From Puniceicoccaceae bacterium (lineage in GTDB: Bacteria; Verrucomicrobiota; Verrucomicrobiia; Opitutales; JAFGAQ01), in the NCBI GenBank assembly GCA_028285755.1, contig JANQOQ010000008.1, positions 257,399-321,398 on the forward strand: a stretch of DNA of 64,000 nucleotides, in the 5' to 3' direction. The notes beneath the pieces are model-generated. The model was given only the letters and a program-made list of their open reading frames with translations, was not told the origin of the DNA and ran no database searches. Position 1 is the stretch's first letter; each line of letters starts with the position of its first letter. A program made the position numbers and the translations under genes. Of the stretch, positions 9,001-15,451 are shown one piece after another.

Positions 9001-10585
9001 CGATCGCAGGATTGGTGACCTGTGCAAATCGTTGCTTAAAATAAGCGTAGAGTGGGCGTCCCCGCTTTGACAACACAGCAAAAGGCGTATCATCGCCCAT
9101 CGACCCAACGGCTTCGAGACCGTTTTTCACCATAGGATCAATGATCATGGAGCGCTCTTCATCGTCATAGGCGAAGACTTTCTTGAGGCTCACTAATTGG
9201 CTGGTTTCCAGAGCTTCGCTTGTATCCCCCTGAGGTGCATCCAGAGAGATCACTGACTTATCATACCATTCGGTGTAATTCTCCTGGCTTGCGAGATATT
9301 CTTTGATCTCCTGGTCATGCAGGATGGTGCCGTTGTGTAAATCCAGTGCGATCATCTTGCCGGGCCCAAGCCTGCCTGCCTTGACTACTTTGGCTCCCCA
9401 GTCCCGGATCAGGCCTGCTTCGGAACCGAGTACCACAGTATGGTCATCGTAAATCTTGTAGCGTGCGGGTCGTAGGCCATTGCGATCCAGTGCACCAGCA
9501 ACGAAACGCCCATCTGTAAAGCAAATCGCGGCTGGGCCGTCCCAAGGCTCCATCACCAGCGAGCTGGTACGGTAAAAGTCGCGGATCTTGGGGTCAAGTT
9601 GCTGATCATTCTCCCAAGCATGAGGCATCATCATGGCCGCAGCATGCACCGCAGATTTATCGGAAAGGCTTATGAGCTGCAGCGCATTATCGAAACTCGC
9701 AGAGTCAGACATGTCTGGCTGGATCATTGGGCTGAGATCCTGATAGCGATCTCCCCAGACACCGTGGTTAGGCGAATACTCCCGCGCGCGCATCAGGTTA
9801 CGGTTTCCCTGGATGGTGTTGATTTCACCATTGTGGGCGAGCATGCGGTAAGGTTGCGCTTTCGTCCAATCCGGGAAGGTATTGGTTGCGAATCGCTGGT
9901 GGAATATTGCGTATGCTGTCTCGTATTTGTGGTTCTTCAGATCCAGGAAGAACGGACGCACCTGAGGCGCATTCAGCAATCCTTTGTAGGTAATGGTCTT
10001 ATTCGAGAAACTGCAAATGTAGAAATCCTCAATGCGTTGTTCCAGCGCCTTACGGGTTGAATTACGCATGGCATAAAATAGTTTACGTTCGAATTCCTCA
10101 TCCGACTCCGACCCGGTGCGTGCCACGAGGATTTGTACGATGTAGGGCATGGTTACCAATGCTTTCTTACCCAGACAGTCCGGGTTTACTGGAACGTCTC
10201 TCCAGCCAAGGATCGCAAGGTCCTCACGCTTTACAGCTTCTTCGATGATGTGCTTCCCATGGGACTGAGCGTAAGTATCATCCTTGGGCAGGAATACCAT
10301 GCCTACACCCAGGTCTTCACGTTTGAACAGCTTCTTCCCTGCGCTGCCCAAAAAGTCTTCAAAAATGGAATAGGGAATTTGTGTGAGCACGCCTGCACCA
10401 TCTCCCGTTACCGCATCTGCATCAATCGCGCCCCGGTGTGCTAAATTTTTAAGACCTTCGATGGCCTTATCCAATATAGAATAGGACTTAACGCCCTTGT
10501 AATTAGCAATGAAGCCTACGCCACAGGCATCGTGCTCTTGCCCGGGTCGCCAGAGTGGAGAGGGTGCGATATTCTTGTTCAACAT
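6038..10585 (-). CDS. gltB: Glutamate synthase, large subunit
   Basis: A 1515-residue protein of full GltB length. The order is glutaminase (class II amidotransferase) domain with nucleophile Cys21 in HDACGVGF after a short propeptide, central domain, FMN-binding synthase domain (LSLGAISPEAHECLA; SGHDGGTGASPLSSIKYAG), and C-terminal GXGXG beta-helix (GYLFAGGQAGERFGVRNSG). The 3Fe-4S cluster motif C-x5-C-x4-C appears as CAMFRVCHLNSC near residues 1125-1140. It makes two glutamates from glutamine and 2-oxoglutarate. A GltD small subunit is not adjacent; the next co-transcribed gene is a GlcD-like flavoprotein. The electron donor (NADPH through a distant GltD, or ferredoxin) therefore cannot be decided here. 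Confidence 0.96.
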   Translation of the reverse strand: MLNKNIAPSPLWRPGQEHDACGVGFIANYKGVKSYSILDKAIEGLKNLAHRGAIDADAVTGDGAGVLTQIPYSIFEDFLGSAGKKLFKREDLGVGMVFLPKDDTYAQSHGKHIIEEAVKREDLAILGWRDVPVNPDCLGKKALVTMPYIVQILVARTGSESDEEFERKLFYAMRNSTRKALEQRIEDFYICSFSNKTITYKGLLNAPQVRPFFLDLKNHKYETAYAIFHQRFATNTFPDWTKAQPYRMLAHNGEINTIQGNRNLMRAREYSPNHGVWGDRYQDLSPMIQPDMSDSASFDNALQLISLSDKSAVHAAAMMMPHAWENDQQLDPKIRDFYRTSSLVMEPWDGPAAICFTDGRFVAGALDRNGLRPARYKIYDDHTVVLGSEAGLIRDWGAKVVKAGRLGPGKMIALDLHNGTILHDQEIKEYLASQENYTEWYDKSVISLDAPQGDTSEALETSQLVSLKKVFAYDDEERSMIIDPMVKNGLEAVGSMGDDTPFAVLSKRGRPLYAYFKQRFAQVTNPAIDSLREFLVMSHKAILGGRLGLFESLTEDRKFLTLDSPLLFKGDLESIQNLDIFAGQIQTIDILFDRKNGADSMQQSLTDIKEKAVRAVLDEGARIVILSDRAFGPDQVPIPSLLAVGAVHQEFVRRGIREFCDIVLVSGECRDVHHFATLLGFGANAIYPYGAISIIEESHSNGVYGDKSFEDALANYRKAVNKGILKIMSKMGISTLFSYQSAQIFEAIGLSKKIIEECFYGIDSPIDGIGYREIAMETLIKHNKAFMGDSLTPKRWREGNYLVPKKGEGEFHGWNPRVVSSMTRFFREDGNPGAYDAFKEVADDHPAVSVRDLLEFKSNRTAISIDQVEPIEDIRKRFTTAAMSLGAISPEAHECLAIAMNSIGGKSNSGEGGEDARRFHPFENGDNANSAIKQVASGRFGVTAEYLSNAKEIEIKVAQGAKPGEGGQLPGHKVSPLIATLRYSVPGVTLISPPPHHDIYSIEDLAQLIFDLKEVNPRAKVCVKLVSSSGVGTIAAGVAKAYADVILISGHDGGTGASPLSSIKYAGSAWEIGLSEVHQVLMMNGLRNRVVLRTDGGLKTGRDIVIASILGAEEYNFGTAALIAAGCAMFRVCHLNSCPVGVATQREDLRAKFVGKPENVVNYFNAVSEDVRHILADLGYRSLDEIIGQVGVLRQKEDPNNFKTKFINFDGILHDPDPSGEESKIHTRERNDRFGNEGSLDDQILQDAKETIVSRSQKFKNTYKVTNVNRDIGTRLSGEIAYMHSNKALTKPATIDLTFKGSAGQSFGTFLIQGIRMKLLGEANDYVGKGMNGGEIIIRPKPEETFEWHQNIIIGNTCLYGATGGYLFAGGQAGERFGVRNSGATAVVEGLGDHGCEYMTGGCVVCLGTTGRNFGAGMSGGLAFIYDETGDFEHFYNPDMVTIERLDHSTEIESLRSLIQCHADLSESSQAQSIVDNWHESIQKFWVVVPKPSVPGTPRNFLNITEENVSALAPA

Positions 10586-10708
10586 AACTCTAAAAATTAC
10601 TGAGCGGCTGCGGTTGCCGGCTCATAAGGATAGTGTGCGTACAGTGGATAGGAAGGCTACATGCAAACCCTCCCAATTAAAAAAAGACTAATAATTTATT
10701 CCCAATAA

Positions 10709-10737
10709 AAAAATAGAGCGTGTAAAGCGCTATTTTT
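10709..10737 (-). terminator. Intrinsic terminator after the glutaredoxin gene
   Basis: Inverted repeat AAAAATAG / CTATTTTT (10730-10737 and 10709-10716) with two further G-C pairs toward the loop. Read on the minus strand it is followed by a T run. It overlaps the glutaredoxin stop codon and separates this gene from gltB; gltB must then start from its own promoter in 10590-10705. Confidence 0.6.
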
Positions 10738-11071
10738 AGAAGAATCTAACGGTATTTGAGCGCATACGTTCATGCTCCTCATCACTGCATGCCTGATTAG
10801 TCGGTGCCTCCGGTTGAGTGTCATTAGGTTTAATCAAACCATTTTCCAGCATATATTGCTCAACTTCCTCACCGCTTACATCCGCAAGCATGACACCGTC
10901 TATCTCTACGCAGGGTGACAAGGGTTGCCCCGATTTCTGAACCATCTCCGCATAAATTTCCGAATTATTGATGATATCGAGATCCTTGTAATCCAGATTA
11001 TACTTTGCAAAGATAGCCCTGACACCACGACTCCAACCACAATGGGGTTTTAAGTATGCGTTAATTTCCAT
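10736..11071 (-). CDS. Glutaredoxin-like protein with CGWS active site
   Basis: A protein of about 111 residues with a thioredoxin fold: MEINAYLKPHCGWSRGVRAI, then a cis-proline region (PLSPCVEIDG) and a short hydrophilic tail containing another cysteine. The usual glutaredoxin CPYC is replaced by CGWS, close to the CGFS of monothiol glutaredoxins that carry Fe-S clusters. The start was placed at the ATG giving MEINAYL because the fold begins there; an in-frame ATG four codons upstream (11081-11083) is also possible. It stands upstream of gltB, an Fe-S enzyme, but with a terminator between them. Function in Fe-S delivery or thiol redox is inference. Confidence 0.8.
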   Translation of the reverse strand: MEINAYLKPHCGWSRGVRAIFAKYNLDYKDLDIINNSEIYAEMVQKSGQPLSPCVEIDGVMLADVSGEEVEQYMLENGLIKPNDTQPEAPTNQACSDEEHERMRSNTVRFF

Positions 11072-11178
11072 ACCCAAAAACATTTATTGATTTTTAAATT
11101 TGTCAATGGTTGGATTGAATTCAAACTCACTAAGATTGTCTAAATATATTAAGAAGGTTTTTGGTTAATCAGAATCTT

Positions 11179-12432
11179 ATGGGAAGAGTGTTAGTTACAG
11201 GTGTAGGCTTCATCAGCAGTATTGGTAATGATTGGGATCAGGTGACCCAGAATTTGCGTGAGCTGAATACCGGTATTGAGCCTTACCCGCTGTTTGCAGA
11301 TGATCATATCCCCATAAAACTGTCCGGCACTATCAAGGATTTTAAGGTAGATTCGACAGATCCGGAGGACTGGGAATACCCAAGGGAATATAAATTGCCG
11401 ATGGCTTACCTGCGTAGTATGTCACCCCATGCACTTTATTCGCATTGTGCACTGGAGCAGGCGATTCGGTCAGCCGGATTGACTGAAGCTGAGGTTTCGA
11501 ATCCGCAAACCGGTTTTTATACTGCCTCAGTGGGTTCACCCAAACTGCTCAATCATCATCTCAACTGGATGTTTGAAAATGGGGTAGAGCGATTGAGCCC
11601 CAAGGCGATCGTTACTACCATTTCGGGCACATTGAATTTCAATTTCGTAGCGAAACTTAAGATCAAAGGAACTTCCTGCGGGTTTACTTCAGCCTGTGCC
11701 TCATCCGGACATGCTTTAGGTTTTGCCTATGATGATATTGCTACCGGTCGCCAGGATCGTATGATTGTTGTAGGTGCAGAAGATGGTAATGTGGAGACTA
11801 TCCTGCCCTTTGCGGCTATGCGTGCACTGTCATCAGAATCGGAGCCTGAAAAAGCAGCATGCCCCTTTGATGTATCTCGCAATGGCTTTGTCGGAACCGG
11901 CGGCGCAACTGCTCTGATCCTTGAATCCGAAGAGGCTGCCAAAGCACGGGGCGCGGAACCCCTTGCGGAGTTTGCGGGTTGGGGTCAATCTTCAGACGGC
12001 TACAGCACGGTGCTTCCCGAACCCTCTGGGGATGGGTTGATACGCGCGATGGAAATCGCGAATAATAGTAGTGGGGTTAATCCTGATGAAATCGATTATG
12101 TGAATGCACACGCGCCGTCGACGGTTCATGGAGACCTTGCCGAAATGAAAGCTCTGGAAGCATTTTTGGGAGATTCCAAGCCACGTATCAGCAGCACGAA
12201 GTCATTGACCGGGCATGGGCTCTCACTTTCCAGCATACTTGAAGCGGGTATCAGTATCGTGAGCCTCGTTGAAGGTTTTTGTCCGGGCACCGCTCATTTA
12301 CGTGAAATCGATCCTGCCGGTGCCAATCTGAATATATTAAAAGAAACGAGTGATTATGCGCCCCAGGTGGTGCTCAGTAACAGCAGTGGGTTTGGAGGGG
12401 CGAATGTCAGCCTGATTTTCCGCAAACCTTAA
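11179..12432 (+). CDS. Beta-ketoacyl-[acyl-carrier-protein] synthase, FabF/KAS II-like
   Basis: A condensing enzyme of 417 residues. The nucleophile cysteine lies in TSACASSGHALGFAYDD, the first histidine in VNAHAPSTVHGD (the family consensus is NAHGTST) and the second in STKSLTGHGLSLSS. The Cys-His-His triad is therefore complete, although the glycine after the first histidine is alanine. KAS II enzymes extend acyl-ACP with malonyl-ACP. The ATG giving MGRVLVTGVGF is preferred by alignment to the family; a TTG six codons upstream exists. No acyl-carrier protein or FabG follows. Instead a glycosyltransferase and a GTPase-like gene follow, so a specialised lipid or glycolipid role is possible. 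Confidence 0.88.
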   Translation: MGRVLVTGVGFISSIGNDWDQVTQNLRELNTGIEPYPLFADDHIPIKLSGTIKDFKVDSTDPEDWEYPREYKLPMAYLRSMSPHALYSHCALEQAIRSAGLTEAEVSNPQTGFYTASVGSPKLLNHHLNWMFENGVERLSPKAIVTTISGTLNFNFVAKLKIKGTSCGFTSACASSGHALGFAYDDIATGRQDRMIVVGAEDGNVETILPFAAMRALSSESEPEKAACPFDVSRNGFVGTGGATALILESEEAAKARGAEPLAEFAGWGQSSDGYSTVLPEPSGDGLIRAMEIANNSSGVNPDEIDYVNAHAPSTVHGDLAEMKALEAFLGDSKPRISSTKSLTGHGLSLSSILEAGISIVSLVEGFCPGTAHLREIDPAGANLNILKETSDYAPQVVLSNSSGFGGANVSLIFRKP

Positions 12433-12437
12433 TTTGT

Positions 12438-13523
12438 GTGAAGTTTGTAATCTATCAGGATTATCTGAGAGTGGGTGGAACGGAGTCCCATACCATCCAC
12501 ATGGCTGATTATCTATTTTTTAGGCAGGAACGCTGTACGATTATTACAAATCGTCCCGGTGGCTCACTCTATCCGCTCGTTCAGGAAAAAGGCATTCCGC
12601 ATGTAGCGCTGCAATCCATGGATACCGGGTTTAACTGGTATGCGCCTCGGTTGTTGCATAAGCTTAAGGAGTTAGAACCGGATCGCATCCTACTGATGGG
12701 CCGTAATGCGAACCGATGGGGGAGCCGCTTGGTTAAGGCATTTCCAAATGCGAAGATATTCTCTAGTTTCCGTACAGGGCGCAAAGTGCCTGCGTCTTAT
12801 TTGCGTAGTATGAAACATACGCATAAGACTCTCGTAAACAGTGAATATGCTTCTGAGAAACTATTGAAAATAGGGGTGCCTGCTGAGAAGCAGCTAGTCA
12901 TTAAAAACCCTTGTCTGCGCGCTCAGGTTATTGATGAGCTTCGCGCAAAATACACACGTTCGCAAATGTGCGCACAACTGGGTGTATCAGATGCGACATT
13001 CAATATGCTCTATGCAGGCGCATTCATTCCCGGTAAAAACCACGCTGCGTTGCTTCGTGTAATGAAGGAACATATTGAAAATCCCAATCTCATGCTGTGG
13101 ATGGTCGGTGAAGGGCCGCTATTCGATAAGATGAAACGGCTTGCGGTAAAGTTGGGTATTGAACACCGGGTAAGGTTCTTTGGATACCGGAGCGATTTAG
13201 AGTTTTTTTATTTGGCCGCAGATCTTGCAGTGAGTCCGTCCCAGGAGGAATCGTTGCCGAATTTCCTGATTGAGGCCCAGTATGCGGGCCTTCCGGTGGT
13301 TGCGTATGACGAAGCCGGCTCTCGAGAGTGTTTTTTACCGGGAAAATCCGGAATTTTGGTTCCACGGGGTAATGAATCTGAATTTTCGAGCGCCATCGCT
13401 AGTCTATACAAGAGTCCTGAACAACTTGAGCCTATGTCGCAAGCCGCGCGGCAATATGCTCTTGAGCAATTCGAGCCGAACCATTTAGATGATGAGACTT
13501 ACCGCATATTAGCCCAGTCCTAA
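12438..13523 (+). CDS. Glycosyltransferase family 4 (group 1) protein
   Basis: A 361-residue GT-B fold enzyme. The N-terminal Rossmann domain starts with a loop typical of GT4 acceptor domains (RVGGTESHTIHMADYLF). The C-terminal donor domain contains LYAGAFIPGKNHAALLR, VRFFGYRSDLEFFYLAADLA, and the E-x7-E nucleotide-sugar motif in SQEESLPNFLIEAQYAGLPV. It starts with GTG five bases after the ketoacyl synthase stop. It likely transfers a sugar to a lipid or polysaccharide; donor and acceptor are unknown. Confidence 0.88.
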   Translation: MKFVIYQDYLRVGGTESHTIHMADYLFFRQERCTIITNRPGGSLYPLVQEKGIPHVALQSMDTGFNWYAPRLLHKLKELEPDRILLMGRNANRWGSRLVKAFPNAKIFSSFRTGRKVPASYLRSMKHTHKTLVNSEYASEKLLKIGVPAEKQLVIKNPCLRAQVIDELRAKYTRSQMCAQLGVSDATFNMLYAGAFIPGKNHAALLRVMKEHIENPNLMLWMVGEGPLFDKMKRLAVKLGIEHRVRFFGYRSDLEFFYLAADLAVSPSQEESLPNFLIEAQYAGLPVVAYDEAGSRECFLPGKSGILVPRGNESEFSSAIASLYKSPEQLEPMSQAARQYALEQFEPNHLDDETYRILAQS

Positions 13524-13534
13524 TTCTCCAAGCC

Positions 13535-15391
13535 ATGAATATAAAAAACATGTTCACCCAAGCTGAAGTCACCGATTGCGGTGTCCGCTTATTGGAGTGT
13601 GTGACGGGGACGCGCATATTGCCTGAGCGGTTACCCTGTCACTTTATGGTGAATGGGCAGCTGAAATACGGAGATTTTACCCCCGGTGATATTCCCCGTG
13701 CTTTCTATTTTGATCAGAAGCAAGGGAAAACCTATCTCAAAAAAGGTACACTTTCTCCCGATATTACCTGCCTGCTCTTTGGAAAGGAGTGGGAAGAGGA
13801 GGTCCAGCTACAGCCTAATGTGGAATACATGCTGCAGATGGATGAGTTTCTATACGTATTTCGTTTTGGTCAAACTTCCTGGAACTGGGCGGACAAGATC
13901 GACACCCATAAATGGTGGCTTTTTGACTTCCGCAGTGATTCCCCCGGCCAGTCCTATAGCTTTGAGGAACTGAAGCACGCGATTATTTCGAATGAAAATC
14001 TGGAAGTGAATCACCTTGGGGTTTGTGCAGATGGGATGGAGGGAGCCTTTTCCCTGAAGCACATTATGCTGATGCCGAGTATGCGGCAGCTCGTCGTCGG
14101 CATCAGCCAACCGACGGAAGTTGCCAGTTATACCCCTGGAAATGCTTCCAAAAGCAAGAGCGAGCCCCAGGTGCGCACACAGGGAGAGCTCATCTCACCC
14201 TTTTGCTGGGAGCGCTTTGATTACGGGGATATTCAGCATATTGCTATGGATGAGCGGCTATTGGGAGATCCCATACTCGGGCAGGGCGAATATCTGCGTT
14301 TTTATGCCACACGGTTTAACGAAGTGGGCAAGGCGTTGGATGCCTATGATAATCCCTGCAATGAAATTGCAGATCCCTACACCCGGTTAAAATTGCCTCA
14401 GGGGTATTTGGAGCTTCCTCAACAGATATTCTCGCTAATCGGAGCACCGGGCTCGGGTAAATCAAACTATCTGAGCGTACTCATCAACAAATTGCAGAAC
14501 TCGCTCTACCAGAACTTTAACCTTGTAGTCAAAGATGCCGACCCTGCGCGGAACGCACCCCTCAATGATATGAAAAATTGCCTGTTCGGCGGAGGGAGTA
14601 TCGAACAGGCAGCCCTTCTCAAAACGCAGCTTGAGGGTAAGATGTATATGAAGGTCAAGAAGGACTCCAAAATACTCGCTTACCCGAGACCCTTCATATA
14701 CACTTTAGGCAAGTCCGATAGCCATGAAGGCGTTTGCAATTTGGTTTTCTACGACAATGCAGGGGAGCATTTTGAGCCTGGCATAGATACTTCGGTATCT
14801 CCCGGAGCCCAGCACATAGCGGCGGCCGCAGGTCTTTTATTCCTGGTGGACCCCACCACACTCCCCGCGTTTCGTCAGCGACTGCAGTTTCACCCGGATC
14901 CCCAGCTTAAACACCTCGGGCGTATCGATCAGCAGGATGTTCTGCTTTCTGAACTGGAAATCCGTATCCATAAGGCGATGGGACTCTCCGTGAACCAAAA
15001 GGTGGACAAGCCGCTTGCGGTCATGCTCGGCAAGAGTGATATCTGGATGTCGCTGGTCGAACGCACGCGCTTTATGAATCCGATCACGCCTACCGGATTC
15101 AGTGAGCAGGCATTGCGCAACAATTCTGAAATCGTTAGGGAACTTCTATTGGAACTCGCTCCCACGATTGTAGCTAATGCGGAAAGCCTGACAGATGACG
15201 TGATGTATTTCCCGGTGAGCGCGTTTGGGCACTCGCCCACACGCCTGCCCAGTGGTTCCCTTGCGCCGAATCCGGTACGTTTAAAGCCTTTTTTAGTGGA
15301 GATGCCCGTCATTTGGACGTTAACTAAAAAGTTTAAGCATGCATTTACCGCAAAACCCAAACCTCCGGGGGCACGTTTGATCCCGGGTTAA
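13535..15391 (+). CDS. Large P-loop GTPase-like protein of unknown function
   Basis: A 618-residue soluble protein. The first ~290 residues match nothing I recognise. From about residue 295 there is a P-loop NTPase: Walker A GAPGSGKS (303-310), a G3-like DNAGE (about 406-410) after the strand CNLVFYD, a strand AGLLFLVDP, and a G4-like GKSD (499-502). This order fits the TRAFAC class of GTPases, particularly the double-GTPase type described in predicted NTP-dependent conflict systems; that assignment is from memory and tentative. It starts 12 bases after the glycosyltransferase, so the ketoacyl synthase, glycosyltransferase and this gene are probably co-transcribed. No conflict-system partner (GAP1, vWA, MoxR) is beside it. 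Confidence 0.6.
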   Translation: MNIKNMFTQAEVTDCGVRLLECVTGTRILPERLPCHFMVNGQLKYGDFTPGDIPRAFYFDQKQGKTYLKKGTLSPDITCLLFGKEWEEEVQLQPNVEYMLQMDEFLYVFRFGQTSWNWADKIDTHKWWLFDFRSDSPGQSYSFEELKHAIISNENLEVNHLGVCADGMEGAFSLKHIMLMPSMRQLVVGISQPTEVASYTPGNASKSKSEPQVRTQGELISPFCWERFDYGDIQHIAMDERLLGDPILGQGEYLRFYATRFNEVGKALDAYDNPCNEIADPYTRLKLPQGYLELPQQIFSLIGAPGSGKSNYLSVLINKLQNSLYQNFNLVVKDADPARNAPLNDMKNCLFGGGSIEQAALLKTQLEGKMYMKVKKDSKILAYPRPFIYTLGKSDSHEGVCNLVFYDNAGEHFEPGIDTSVSPGAQHIAAAAGLLFLVDPTTLPAFRQRLQFHPDPQLKHLGRIDQQDVLLSELEIRIHKAMGLSVNQKVDKPLAVMLGKSDIWMSLVERTRFMNPITPTGFSEQALRNNSEIVRELLLELAPTIVANAESLTDDVMYFPVSAFGHSPTRLPSGSLAPNPVRLKPFLVEMPVIWTLTKKFKHAFTAKPKPPGARLIPG

Positions 15392-15451
15392 TGCAGGCAA
15401 ATACCGCTTTCTTTCGTTTACCATACTACACAATCAAAAATATCTCTATTT

